The position numbers and the translations under genes were made by a program. Below, piece by piece: positions 7,410 through 16,485 of a stretch of DNA of 64,000 bases (position 1 is the stretch's first letter; each line of letters begins with the position of its first letter). The notes beneath the pieces were generated by a model that saw only the letters and a list, made by a program, of their open reading frames with translations, had not been told where the DNA came from and did no database searches. Source of the stretch: GCA-2688775 sp035288865 (GTDB lineage: Archaea > Nanobdellota > Nanobdellia > Woesearchaeales > GW2011-AR4). The stretch lies in contig DATDZA010000026.1 in assembly GCA_035288865.1 (NCBI GenBank), positions 1-64,000 of the forward strand. Direction: 5' to 3'.

Positions 7410-8093
7410 ATGGAAACTATAGACTTAGAGAAACGACTTACTTTGAAAAGGTTTGGTATTGGTTTGGGCACTCTATTCGGCGCTTCAATTGGATTTTCGG
7501 CTTGTGACAGCTCAAAGCACAATAATTCAATTCCAAATCCAAAAAATATCCCTGCAGTTGAGAAATATTTGATCCATTTGACTGGCCGCGAGAAGCCACA
7601 GGAAGTTAGCGAAATGCAGTATGATATATCTGACAATAAAGGAGTCGCAAAGGGATCGGCCAGAGATTTTGCAAGAACTGAAGCGCTTCGTTACTTTGAA
7701 AGATTTCACGAACCAAACATTGCAGAAGAACTCTCAGCCTTAATAAAAAACAGCAACTTATATTCAAATCTAACGCCAGCAGAAACAAAACAGGGAATTA
7801 GTACTTATCTTGCTTCAAAACCCGGCAAGGTAGAGCTCAATCATTTAATTGAAGAACATATTCGTGATACTTTATTCAAGCAAATTAAAGATGCAAAAGC
7901 GGTTGCTATTCCCCAGTCCAGCACCGCGACTGAGCCGAAATACAAAATTTTTGTGTTTCCACGTATATTTGATTCGCGTACTGTTGAAATCAATGGCGAA
8001 AAGAAACTAGTTGAACCGAATTCTGGTTACATAAAGGCAACTATTTTAGGGGCTTATTATCGCAAGTCCAGGCTAACACCGAATAATAATTAA
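7410..8093 (+). CDS. Exported lipoprotein-like protein of unknown function
   Basis: 227 residues from ATG 7410. The N-terminus is charged (METIDLEKRLTLKRF), followed by a hydrophobic stretch and GFSAC, which looks like a lipoprotein signal with cleavage before the cysteine. An exported, lipid-anchored protein is likely. The body is mixed helix and strand with no recognised motif. It is four bases upstream of the GH15-like glucoamylase gene and so in its operon. A role in substrate binding or anchoring for alpha-glucan use is possible by context only. Confidence 0.7.
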   Translation: METIDLEKRLTLKRFGIGLGTLFGASIGFSACDSSKHNNSIPNPKNIPAVEKYLIHLTGREKPQEVSEMQYDISDNKGVAKGSARDFARTEALRYFERFHEPNIAEELSALIKNSNLYSNLTPAETKQGISTYLASKPGKVELNHLIEEHIRDTLFKQIKDAKAVAIPQSSTATEPKYKIFVFPRIFDSRTVEINGEKKLVEPNSGYIKATILGAYYRKSRLTPNNN

Positions 8094-8097
8094 TAAA

Positions 8098-9093
8098 ATG
8101 CTTAAACAATCTATCAAAATAATCGAGGACATGCAGTATCCATCAGGTCTTTTTGCAGCCAGCAATCCAAATGTCAAAACAGGATATAATCTTTCATGGA
8201 TAAGGGACAATGTTTATACTTTGATAGGATTGGAATCTGCTCAAAAATATAATTTAGTTAGAAAAACTTTGAGAGCTCTATTGGAAATTCTTTTAAAACA
8301 TGAAAACAAAATAGATTGGGCAATTAAGGAAAAACCAAAGCACGCATACCAGTATATTCACGCAAGATATAATCCAAACTCAATGGAAGAAATCTGGGAA
8401 AGCTGGGGCAACAAGCAAAATGATGCGATCGGCGCTTTGTTGTTTAAGATTGGTGACTTAGAGGAAAATGGAATAAAAATCATCAGAAATGAAAATGATT
8501 TGAGAATCATACAAAAATTGGTTAATTATCTTGAAAGCATTGAATACTGGCACGACAAGGATAACGGAATGTGGGAAGAGAATGAAGAAATACATGCGTC
8601 TTCAATCGGCGCGTGTGTCGCCGGCTTGAAGAAAATAAGGAAAATTGTTCATGTGAAGAATGAATTAATCAAAATAGGACAAGAAGAATTAAATAAATTA
8701 TTGCCCCGCGAATCAGAAACAAAAGAAGTTGATTTAGCTTTATTATCTTTGATTTATCCATACAATATCACAACTAAAGAACAAAGAAATTTAATTTTGA
8801 AAAATGTTGAAGATAAATTATTGAGGGACAAAGGAGTTTTAAGATATCTTGGTGACCAATATTATTTTAGAAATGGCGAAGCGCAGTGGACGATGGGACT
8901 GCCATGGCTTGCTATAATCTACAAAAAATTAAATATGCCGGACAAATACGCTTTTTATTCAAGAAAAACTTTGGAAGCGATGAATGAAAGAGGGGAATTG
9001 CCGGAATTATATTACGCTGATAGTAATGAACACAATGAGAATTGCCCGCTTGCATGGTCGCAGGCATTGTTTGTTGCGAGTTTAGAGGAATAA
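8098..9093 (+). CDS. GH15-like glucoamylase / phosphorylase-kinase-alpha-like glycoside hydrolase
   Basis: 331 residues, an (alpha/alpha)6-barrel hydrolase of the GH15 type that removes glucose from the ends of alpha-glucans. Recognisable parts: the N-terminal GYNLSWIRDN (family W-x-RD), SWGNKQNDAIGALL near residue 101, YWHDKDNGMWEENEEIHASS near 144, where the general acid Glu is expected, and the C-terminal GEAQWTMGLPW and PLAWSQALF. It lacks the N-terminal beta domain of longer archaeal glucoamylases, so it is a minimal catalytic domain. No signal peptide, so it probably acts inside the cell on glycogen or maltodextrin. It lies between two genes for exported proteins. Confidence 0.85.
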   Translation: MLKQSIKIIEDMQYPSGLFAASNPNVKTGYNLSWIRDNVYTLIGLESAQKYNLVRKTLRALLEILLKHENKIDWAIKEKPKHAYQYIHARYNPNSMEEIWESWGNKQNDAIGALLFKIGDLEENGIKIIRNENDLRIIQKLVNYLESIEYWHDKDNGMWEENEEIHASSIGACVAGLKKIRKIVHVKNELIKIGQEELNKLLPRESETKEVDLALLSLIYPYNITTKEQRNLILKNVEDKLLRDKGVLRYLGDQYYFRNGEAQWTMGLPWLAIIYKKLNMPDKYAFYSRKTLEAMNERGELPELYYADSNEHNENCPLAWSQALFVASLEE

Positions 9094-9095
9094 AA

Positions 9096-10166
9096 ATGAG
9101 GGAATCGATAGATTTAGTTGATAGAACCAAAAGAGATTTTCTTAGATTAAGCCTAGCTTTACCTACATTAGTTCTTCCTTATGAGGTAGATGCTCAAGAA
9201 AGCAGAAGAAACAAATTTAGAAGAAGTACTCCCTATAATATTAAATCTATATCAGTTACTGCAATTCCTCAATCAAAAAAAGATAGCGAGTTAACAGCCC
9301 AGGAAAGATTAGAACTTGAAAATGGAATTGCTCAAAAATACCCATTTTTTAAAGGAAGACAGCCACAATTTATAGAATCTTATAAAGAAAGAATCGTTAG
9401 ATTAGAACCTGATGGAAACTATGCAGAGAGATTAATTGTAGAAGCAAGAAAATCTATAGAAGACATAATAAATTTCTTACAGAGTGATTATATTAAACCT
9501 TCCAATGTTGTATTAACTGCACCTTCGTCTCCGGCTGATGTAATATATGCAAACCAGCCCCATATTTTGTTTTATCTCGTTGCTGATTTTGGAACGCGAA
9601 CAACAACAAACTTACGATTTAACATTGATGGAAAAATATTTTCCATCAGTTTTATCAAAGAAGAATTAGCTGGGTCTAACGACGCAACAATAGGGGAAAC
9701 ACAAAGAACCACCAAATTTAGGGCAACCGAATCAGGATTTAATGTTGAAGGTACACAATCAGAACCAATATTCTATAATACTTCAGCTAATCCTATTAAA
9801 TTGACCGAAACGCCACCAATAGAAATGTTGCACAGAGCCATGGAACCATATACTCTCAATAATATTAAGTCGGCAGTGAAAAATATAGGACGTACGTATA
9901 AAGCATTAGACCAAGCATTAAATAGAAATATTGCTATGGAAGAAAAATTTGTCCATGCTCTCTCGGTTTTATGGTGGGCTAGATATAACAAACAATTGAG
10001 ATACCCTCAACAAGAATTAGAAGCTAGATTTAATCAATATGAACTGGTTGAAAGGTACAAGGGCACTCGTGAGTTAAGTCAAAGAATTTCCAGAATTGGA
10101 ATTCCAAAAGCCATTGAAATGTATGTGAAAAATCTGTCAGAATTATTTAAAGGAATCCCAAGTTAA
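9096..10166 (+). CDS. Probable Tat-exported protein of unknown function
   Basis: 356 residues from ATG 9096, two bases after the glucoamylase stop, so co-transcribed. The N-terminus (DRTKRDFLRLSLALPTLVLP) resembles a twin-arginine-type signal with only one strict arginine (K-R-D-F-L), followed by a short hydrophobic core and an alanine-rich cleavage site (VDAQES). The mature part is mixed, with several beta strands around residues 160-240 and a helical C-terminus. No catalytic motif is seen. The 3' end overlaps the convergent debranching enzyme gene by four bases. The earlier in-frame ATG at 9042 lies inside the glucoamylase and is rejected. Confidence 0.7.
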   Translation: MRESIDLVDRTKRDFLRLSLALPTLVLPYEVDAQESRRNKFRRSTPYNIKSISVTAIPQSKKDSELTAQERLELENGIAQKYPFFKGRQPQFIESYKERIVRLEPDGNYAERLIVEARKSIEDIINFLQSDYIKPSNVVLTAPSSPADVIYANQPHILFYLVADFGTRTTTNLRFNIDGKIFSISFIKEELAGSNDATIGETQRTTKFRATESGFNVEGTQSEPIFYNTSANPIKLTETPPIEMLHRAMEPYTLNNIKSAVKNIGRTYKALDQALNRNIAMEEKFVHALSVLWWARYNKQLRYPQQELEARFNQYELVERYKGTRELSQRISRIGIPKAIEMYVKNLSELFKGIPS

Positions 10167-12139
10167 CGAAACACTTCATCAATCATCTCCATATACATCG
10201 CATTGCTCCACGCCTGATTAAAACATCCAGTTGGAGAAAATTCTTTTGCAGAGCTCAATTCAGAAGCGCAGCCGATGCAGCCTTTCCATAAAATATCTTC
10301 AGTGCTTGCGGAAATTATTTTTTGAATTTGATTTTGGAATTTTTTAGAATTAATTTTATTTAATTCAATCGCAGCCAAATTATTTATCCAAAACCACGAA
10401 TCTCCCCGATGATAGCTTCTGTTGTTTTCACCGGTGTTTGTATCGGCAAATAATTTGTTTTCTTTGTCTATTGTTGACAATCCGCCCCAGTCAAGCCACA
10501 AATTTTTTAGAGAATTTTCAAAACAGGTTTCCCACTCTTTTGGGTGCAATAGTTCAGGATACACATAAGAAGCGATAAAAATATTTGGGCGTATTGTGAA
10601 ATCTTCCAATCCGTCTGCTAGAATTTTTCCGTTCCAGAATTTGTGCCTCATTCTGATTTTTAAAGTATTTTCAAGAATTTTGTATTTGTGGTTCAATGTT
10701 AAGTCGTACATTAACCTGAACATATTGAGCCTTAACGCCTGTATTTCTACCCTAACACCCACCCTGCCATCATCTCCAAAATCCGTATCCATCCAGGTCT
10801 CTTTGGATGCGTTCGTTTCAAACTGCTCTTTAGTATGATTTTTCAATAAACCGTTCACAGATTTTTCAAGGGAACACTCTATTTCGTAAAGCAGTCGCTC
10901 ATTTTCTTTTTCTTTTTTTGCAATCAGCACACTGCATTTCTTAAAATACTCTTTTATAGATGGAGATTTTGCCTCCTTGTTCTGTTTGATTAATTTTATC
11001 GAAGATTTTATTGAGTTGATTATCGATTTGTTATTCTCGATTTTTTTGACAAAATCACTGCATCTTGCAAACAGCCATCCGGCAGCGTCGGCGCTCCCGG
11101 GCATTTTAGAATCATGATGGCCGGTTAAGTTTGGAAGCCTCCCGTCATTTTCTATTTTGCTGATATAGTCAAGCAAAATTTTTTCCGAAAAATTTTTGTC
11201 AATTTTAGACATTGCTTTCAAGGATATCAAGGAATCTCTGGACCATAATTGAAAAAACCAAGGAAGTCCTGCAAATATTCCGTTACATATTTTATTTTTG
11301 AATGCCAGATTATTTAATGAATTAGCGGCGCTTAAATATGCTATTTTTACCTCACTGCTTATTTTGCTTCCAGACAAAATTTTTTTAATATTTTCATTTT
11401 TTAGGATTGCAAAGAAATTTTCTTTGTCCTTATTTCTAATCTCATCAAGGTTATTAAAAATATATTCGCATTCCTTAACTGCTGAATTTTTGTTGTCAGA
11501 AATTGTGCAAACAAATGTTTTTCCCCTCAGTCTCACGGCATTATAAACCTGCCTTTTGTATGGGGGCGATTTTCTATCCCTGTCGGTAAAATAATCCCTT
11601 TCAATCCACTGGTCATTTTTTTGAAAATAATTATTATCTGATTTTATTGCAAGGTAAATGCTAAACTCTTCTTGATTATGATTTTTATCTTCTTTATTGT
11701 CCGTCATCTTGGTGAACTTAACAATCAAAAAACCACCCCCTTCCGATATTTCATAGCCCCTGCCCCATTCCCGGTTGTCAAATGCTTCCTTGCAATCTAA
11801 AATTAAGTCAATTTCATGCTCGCTATTCAGCTCATATACTAGGGAATTAAACCCCTTTGGAACAAAAAATGATTCAATAATGTCCTCCCTTTTTCTCTCA
11901 ACACTGTAAAAATTATTTTTCATAAGGTCAGTATTTTTTCCGCCAACAATCTCAATATTCTCAATAAATTTGTACATCTTCATTTTTTTACTGTGAAAAT
12001 AAAAAAATCCGTAATACCTTGATGAAGGCTCTGAAAAAAAACTGCAGTAACCGCCTTTATTGTTAGTTAAGAGAAATCCTATATTTTCATTGGCATCTTT
12101 GGCTGCATTTAAAATTCCAAGGCTGTGAATTACTTTCAT
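10163..12139 (-). CDS. Amylo-alpha-1,6-glucosidase (glycogen debranching enzyme)
   Basis: 658 residues. Removes alpha-1,6 branch points of glycogen. The N-terminal domain has the family ...LLTNNKGGYCSFFSEPSSRYYGFFYF pattern (NxxGGY and RxYxG). The catalytic barrel shows LPWFFQLWSRDSLISL near residue 298, GSADAAGWLF near 350, WMDTDFGDDGRVGVRVEIQAL near 450, the usual E/D-rich site, and a C-terminal GDSWFWINNLAA. It is transcribed leftwards behind the glycogen synthase gene. Its own TATA-like TTTTAAATTATAAG lies about 25 bases before the ATG. A GC-richer structured stretch lies between the two genes. Confidence 0.93.
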   Translation of the reverse strand: MKVIHSLGILNAAKDANENIGFLLTNNKGGYCSFFSEPSSRYYGFFYFHSKKMKMYKFIENIEIVGGKNTDLMKNNFYSVERKREDIIESFFVPKGFNSLVYELNSEHEIDLILDCKEAFDNREWGRGYEISEGGGFLIVKFTKMTDNKEDKNHNQEEFSIYLAIKSDNNYFQKNDQWIERDYFTDRDRKSPPYKRQVYNAVRLRGKTFVCTISDNKNSAVKECEYIFNNLDEIRNKDKENFFAILKNENIKKILSGSKISSEVKIAYLSAANSLNNLAFKNKICNGIFAGLPWFFQLWSRDSLISLKAMSKIDKNFSEKILLDYISKIENDGRLPNLTGHHDSKMPGSADAAGWLFARCSDFVKKIENNKSIINSIKSSIKLIKQNKEAKSPSIKEYFKKCSVLIAKKEKENERLLYEIECSLEKSVNGLLKNHTKEQFETNASKETWMDTDFGDDGRVGVRVEIQALRLNMFRLMYDLTLNHKYKILENTLKIRMRHKFWNGKILADGLEDFTIRPNIFIASYVYPELLHPKEWETCFENSLKNLWLDWGGLSTIDKENKLFADTNTGENNRSYHRGDSWFWINNLAAIELNKINSKKFQNQIQKIISASTEDILWKGCIGCASELSSAKEFSPTGCFNQAWSNAMYMEMIDEVFR

Positions 12140-12179
12140 TTTTTGATTCGCATTCTACTTATAATTTAAAATCTTAAGG

Positions 12180-12310
12180 GGGAATTCAATCTTCTTGCTC
12201 TTGCAGCGGCCCAATCTGTTCCCCAACCCTTTTCGCTTCTGTTCCTTCCTTGAGCAATAGCACGTTCCCCCTAATCTAGCGTGGAGGGCAATTTGTTACA
12301 CATTTAGTGA
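12180..12310 (-). ncRNA. Candidate structured RNA between glycogen synthase and debranching enzyme genes
   Basis: A stretch distinctly richer in G and C than its surroundings, without an ORF. Read on the minus strand, AGGGGGAA (about 12265-12273) can pair with TTCCCCCT (about 12176-12184). Inside, TTGCTC pairs with GAGCAA, and AGCG with CGCT. A TATA-like TTTATTTAAAATG on the minus strand (about 12334-12346) would start transcription near 12310. I compared it by eye with tRNA, 5S, SRP and RNase P signatures and found no match. It could also be an attenuator in the synthase 3' end. Confidence 0.35.
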
Positions 12311-12374
12311 AATTATCAAATTTTTTCCCTTTGTAAACATTTTAAATAAATCAAATTGATTTATAATGATTGAT

Positions 12375-14159
12375 TTATTTGTAAACTTTCTCAATAGCCA
12401 TATTATGCGCATCAATGTAGTTCTTCACAAAACTTTTCCAATCTGCCATAGAAGCGACTTTCCTTGCTTCCATCATGTTTGCAATCCGCTCTTCTTTGGA
12501 AAAAGTCGCATAATTAAACATTACTTCAACCAGCTGATTAACTACAGATTCATCTTTTGTGTTCATCCTTTTTAATACATAAATGCCGGGCGAGTCTTTT
12601 TGTGCGCATTCTGTGCTGAAAAATCTCCCGAATCCAGCTAAATCTGTGGTCACAGATGGGACACCTAGCGCGCCTGCCTCGAGCGGAGTGTATCCCCAGG
12701 GTTCGTAATAGCTGGGGAAAATTCCTAGGTGGGAACCCTGCATTGCCTCATAATAATTTAAGTTTAACAATCCGTCAGCACCGCTGAGGTAGATTGGATA
12801 ATAAATTATCTTTACAGGGTCAGCTTCCTCATTCTTTAAATTTGCAGCAATTATCGCCTTGTAAATTGTGTCATTTTCATCATATAAATCATGCGTTGAC
12901 AGCGGCGGCTTGCCATTCTTTATAAATCTCCCAATCCTTATTTTCATTTCTGTAAGAAAATCAATGTCAAACAGGCTTTCCTTTGATATTTTTTTGTCTG
13001 AAACAAAAGAATAAACCACATTTTTCTCCACATCGTCCAGATTTTCTTCGAGAGCGTCTTTTACATCCTGAAATAATATCTTATTTTCGAGCATCTCCGG
13101 CTTTATATTCCTAAAATTTGCAGGAACCCAGATAAAAGCAATAATTGTCTTCTTGCTTTTGGACTGCTTTAACTTCTCATTTAATTTTCCAAGAGCCTTA
13201 ATGTAAATATCTATTCCCTTATCGTGAAACTCGTATCTTCCAGCGAGAAAATAAATTAAAGTATCCTTCGGGTCAAAGGTGTAATATGGGAAGAAATAAT
13301 ACATCATGAATTCCCTTATCCTGTCGCGCTGGAGCTTGTGCTTGATTATCATCTCCTCAAATGTTGGAAACTTGCTGATGTCCAGCCCGTTAGGTAGCAA
13401 CTTGTCAGGCTTTTTTCTTAGCAGGTATGAAGCTTCCATTCCGGTTATTTCGCTTACAGTGGTAAACACATCAGCGTACCATGCCGAGTTCTTCTCGACA
13501 AGATGCTTGGCTTCCACGCCATATTTATAGACCTCCTCATCAGGATTCATTTTATCCCATAAATTGTAAAGGTCAACATGCGCGCTTGCAAGAGCCCGTC
13601 CAAGGACGGTGGCATGAGTTGTAAAAGCAGTTGCGACTTTTGCATTTTTCTTTTTTACGTAAAGCAGTCCGGCTCCGGAAAGCCATTCATGAAAGTGGGC
13701 CGCTATCTTCTGGCTGCCGTGGTATTTGGATATTTTTTCAAGAAGCATCCCTACGGTATAAGCCCATAAAACCGGCTCGTTATAATCCTGCGGCGCCCTT
13801 AATGAATCTATTTTGTACCAGTCCCACAACTCTTTCTTAATGTCATTTATTCTGTTTTTATAATTGACAAAATCAATCAGTATCACGGACGGCGAGCCTT
13901 CAATCAGCCATTTTCCAAAGTGGCATATTATCCCTATTCTCTTTAGCTCTTCAAATGATTCTTTAAAGAATTCGCTCGGCAGCTCTTCCTGAAATTCACC
14001 CATTGCCTTTGCTGCAAAATAAGGTCCCACCATGAAATAATTATCTTGGTAAACTTCAATCATTTTTGCGGACTTTGACATCACAACAGTGTATATACCT
14101 CCGACTTTATTGCACACTTCCCATGAGATTTCAAATAAAATATCAGCCTTTTTTTCCAT
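12375..14159 (-). CDS. Glycogen synthase, GT3 (eukaryote-like) family
   Basis: 594 residues. Extends alpha-1,4-glucan from nucleotide-activated glucose. The N-terminus (ILFEISWEVCNKVGGIYTVV) is the hallmark of the GT3 family of fungal and animal glycogen synthases, not of bacterial GlgA (GT5). The usual HEWLSGAGLLY follows near residue 145, and the C-terminal donor site reads YYEPWGYTPLEAGALGVPSV near 494. A leftward TATA element (GATTTATATAG) lies before the ATG. The gene precedes the debranching enzyme, so synthesis and breakdown genes share a strand. GT3 in archaea is uncommon but known. Confidence 0.92.
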   Translation of the reverse strand: MEKKADILFEISWEVCNKVGGIYTVVMSKSAKMIEVYQDNYFMVGPYFAAKAMGEFQEELPSEFFKESFEELKRIGIICHFGKWLIEGSPSVILIDFVNYKNRINDIKKELWDWYKIDSLRAPQDYNEPVLWAYTVGMLLEKISKYHGSQKIAAHFHEWLSGAGLLYVKKKNAKVATAFTTHATVLGRALASAHVDLYNLWDKMNPDEEVYKYGVEAKHLVEKNSAWYADVFTTVSEITGMEASYLLRKKPDKLLPNGLDISKFPTFEEMIIKHKLQRDRIREFMMYYFFPYYTFDPKDTLIYFLAGRYEFHDKGIDIYIKALGKLNEKLKQSKSKKTIIAFIWVPANFRNIKPEMLENKILFQDVKDALEENLDDVEKNVVYSFVSDKKISKESLFDIDFLTEMKIRIGRFIKNGKPPLSTHDLYDENDTIYKAIIAANLKNEEADPVKIIYYPIYLSGADGLLNLNYYEAMQGSHLGIFPSYYEPWGYTPLEAGALGVPSVTTDLAGFGRFFSTECAQKDSPGIYVLKRMNTKDESVVNQLVEVMFNYATFSKEERIANMMEARKVASMADWKSFVKNYIDAHNMAIEKVYK

Positions 14160-14368
14160 AATAAAACTATTTGCCTGTATCTATATAAATCTTTGATACT
14201 ACTCGAAAGGAAAAATATATTGAATCCTATTCTGTTTATACTAAACTTCCCAATATTGTTGTTACGTAATTTTTGAGTTGGTCTATTTCGAATTGAGCAA
14301 GAATTATTATTAATTCTAGAGATAATAAAATCAATATATATTAAAAAGAAAGAACGATTTCTAACTTT

Positions 14369-14665
14369 ATGGTAGCCTATAATATATACCCATTTTTAGA
14401 ATATAATAAATACATAGGTAAACCATTATATAAATTTTCAAAAAAACATTTTGGACGTTCAATTTTAATGGCGCTTAATGCAGCTGACCTTCCACCTTCT
14501 TTAGCATGGGGACTCACCTATTATGACGTAACTCAAAATTTAAGACAAGCATTATTTGTTTTTGCAGCTCACCAATTAGTAATACCCCTAGCTTTATTAG
14601 GAATCCATAATTTAAAGGTTAGAGAAAGAAACCAAAACACTTTAGAAAAAATGATAGAAAATTAA
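14369..14665 (+). CDS. Hypothetical membrane-associated protein, 98 aa
   Basis: Small protein with a basic, aromatic N-terminus and two weakly hydrophobic stretches (residues about 32-48 and 62-80). Possibly membrane-associated. AATATATATTA (about 14332-14342) is a TATA box at leaderless distance from ATG 14369. No family recognised, and no link to the glucan genes beyond position. Confidence 0.6.
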   Translation: MVAYNIYPFLEYNKYIGKPLYKFSKKHFGRSILMALNAADLPPSLAWGLTYYDVTQNLRQALFVFAAHQLVIPLALLGIHNLKVRERNQNTLEKMIEN

Positions 14666-14678
14666 ATAATTCTTGTCC

Positions 14679-14697
14679 TTGATTCACGCCGAATCAA
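14679..14697. other. Perfect 7-bp hairpin after the 14369 gene
   Basis: TTGATTC/GAATCAA with a five-base loop, 14 bases after the stop of the 14369 gene. It is followed by a few A, not T, so it is a weak terminator candidate on the plus strand. It may instead be a protein-binding site. The rest of the 209-base gap shows nothing definite. Confidence 0.35.
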
Positions 14698-14874
14698 AAA
14701 CTTACCTTTCAACAATCACGTTGCATTTTCACATTCGCTCGAAGTATTTAACAGGAATTCATTAAAATGCATTGAACACGTTACTATCCTGCACCATTTT
14801 TTTATCAAATCATCAAATCAAAACTTATTTATACCTGTTCTATCCAGAATAGTTATAACCTAGTATTATACTGG

Positions 14875-15222
14875 TTGTATCATTGTATTAAAAATTATAT
14901 TAAAAGTGGTGGTGTTGAAATTAGTGATATACAAAAGAGAACTTTTATAGAGATAAGAAAATTAATTCTTCTGTCGCTTGCATCGGGCCAGAAAACAATA
15001 AACCAGATTGCGGGCGAGACTCAGATTAATTGGAAAACTGTTGATAATCACCTTGTTCATCTTCTCGGAAAAAGCCTTGTGAGGGAGGCATTCAGCTCTT
15101 CTTACGTCAGGATTTTTGAACTGACCGCTTTTGGAAAAGATTACCTGAGAAAAAATCACGGCAAGAACCTGAGAATTTCAGACAAAAAATTAGTGAATGT
15201 TAATGGCGGTGTCTTAACATGA
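14875..15222 (+). CDS. Winged-helix transcriptional regulator
   Basis: About 115 residues. Residues 25-95 form a winged helix: LILLSLASGQKTINQIAGETQINWKTVDNHLVHLLGKSLV, then the wing and ELTAFGKDYLRKN. This is the archaeal ArsR/MarR-like layout. Its end overlaps the start of the glycosyltransferase gene by four bases, so the two are translationally coupled, and control of the downstream glucan genes is a natural role. The start is uncertain: TTG 14875 is the only candidate giving the full domain. A TATA-like CTTATTTATACC lies at about 14823-14834. Confidence 0.8.
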   Translation: MYHCIKNYIKSGGVEISDIQKRTFIEIRKLILLSLASGQKTINQIAGETQINWKTVDNHLVHLLGKSLVREAFSSSYVRIFELTAFGKDYLRKNHGKNLRISDKKLVNVNGGVLT

Positions 15223-16430
15223 AAGTCCTGATGTTCGGCTGGGAATTTCCGCCATTGAGCAGCGGGGGCTTGGGAACTGCATGCTACGGATTAACTAAAA
15301 GTCTGAGCGGGAAAGGAGTTGAAATAACTTTTGTATTACCGTCGGCCGCAGATATAACTGATGCTGATTTTATAAAATTCAGGTCTGCAAATGAAATTGT
15401 GAACCTTAAAATCAGAAAAATACCGTCAACTCTAAGGCCTTACATTACTTCAGAAAATTATTCCAGGTATATGTCGCAAAAGTCCGGCAGGATCGCAAAA
15501 ATTTACGGCTCAACATTACTTGATGAAGTCTACAGGTACACACTCGCAGCAGAAAAAATTGCCGAAGAGGAAGATTTTGATATTATCCACTGCCATGACT
15601 GGATGACTTTCGGCGCAGGCATCGGTGCAAAAAGAAAAAAGAACAGGCCGTTGGTGCTTCACGTTCATTCAACCGAGCACGACAGGACCGGCGGCCACTC
15701 GGTTAACCAGCACGTTTATGATTTGGAAAGGAAAGGGCTGCAAAAGGCGGACAAGATTATTGCTGTCAGCAATTTTACAAAAGACAGGATAATGAAGCAC
15801 TACAGTGTGCCTTCGGGAAAAATTGCAGTCGTGCATAATGCAGTTGATTTCTCGCAAAATTACTATGAAGAGCAAATGCATCTTAAAGGAAGCGACAGGA
15901 TTGTTTTGTTTTTGGGAAGGCTCACCCTGCAGAAGGGTCCGGATTATTTTGTCTATGCCGCAAAAAAAATCTTGGAGCACGAAAAAAATGTAAAATTCAT
16001 AATTGCAGGCACTGGTGACATGGAGCCTTTTGTGATTGAGAAAGCCGCCGAGCTCGGGATATCAAGCAAAATAATGTTTGCAGGCTTCCTGAGCCCTGAA
16101 GACGTTGAAAAAGCATACAAGACTGCGGATATTTATGTAATGCCCAGCGTTTCTGAGCCTTTCGGAATTACAGCCCTCGAAGCAATGAAAAATAAGACAG
16201 CGGCAATAGTCTCGAAGCAAAGCGGAGTTTCAGAAGTTATAAACCACTGCCTTAAGGCGGATTTTTGGGATGTAGATGAATTAAGCAACCAGATTATTTC
16301 AGTTTTGCGCTATGACCCACTTCAGGATGCACTCAAGGAAAATGGGTATTTAGAATCCAGGAAATTTAATTGGGACACTCCGGCAGATAAATGCATTGAT
16401 GTTTACAATCAATTGATTAATAAAGGTTAA
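15219..16430 (+). CDS. GT4/GT5-like glycosyltransferase (glycogen-synthase-like)
   Basis: 403 residues with the GT-B fold. The N-terminus MKVLMFGWEFPPLSSGGLGTACYG has the K-x-G-G-L-type glycine loop of starch/glycogen synthase-like GT4/GT5 enzymes. Residue ~125 reads HCHDWMTFGAG. The donor site is FLGRLTLQKGPDYF near 230 and SVSEPFGITALEAMKNK near 310 (E-x7-E). A role in alpha-glucan or maltodextrin synthesis fits the neighbours, but a surface-glycan transferase is also possible. The start overlaps the regulator gene. There is no signal peptide. Confidence 0.85.
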   Translation: MKVLMFGWEFPPLSSGGLGTACYGLTKSLSGKGVEITFVLPSAADITDADFIKFRSANEIVNLKIRKIPSTLRPYITSENYSRYMSQKSGRIAKIYGSTLLDEVYRYTLAAEKIAEEEDFDIIHCHDWMTFGAGIGAKRKKNRPLVLHVHSTEHDRTGGHSVNQHVYDLERKGLQKADKIIAVSNFTKDRIMKHYSVPSGKIAVVHNAVDFSQNYYEEQMHLKGSDRIVLFLGRLTLQKGPDYFVYAAKKILEHEKNVKFIIAGTGDMEPFVIEKAAELGISSKIMFAGFLSPEDVEKAYKTADIYVMPSVSEPFGITALEAMKNKTAAIVSKQSGVSEVINHCLKADFWDVDELSNQIISVLRYDPLQDALKENGYLESRKFNWDTPADKCIDVYNQLINKG

Positions 16431-16485
16431 ATAAAAGAAATATTAAATAGAAGTTATAAAATAATTATTTATCGGGCGGTTTAAT

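Noticed and set aside
9042..9095. Upstream start of the Tat-like protein inside the glucoamylase
   Set aside because: It would put a Cys-rich segment before the signal peptide; ATG 9096 follows the previous stop directly and gives a proper signal.
12180..12310. tRNA, 5S, SRP or RNase P RNA
   Set aside because: I looked for the T-loop GTTCRA, the 5S CCGAAC region, the SRP helix-8 GGAAG/GCAGC pair and the RNase P GAGGAAAGTCC core. Only vague similarity (AAGGAAGGAACAG) was seen.
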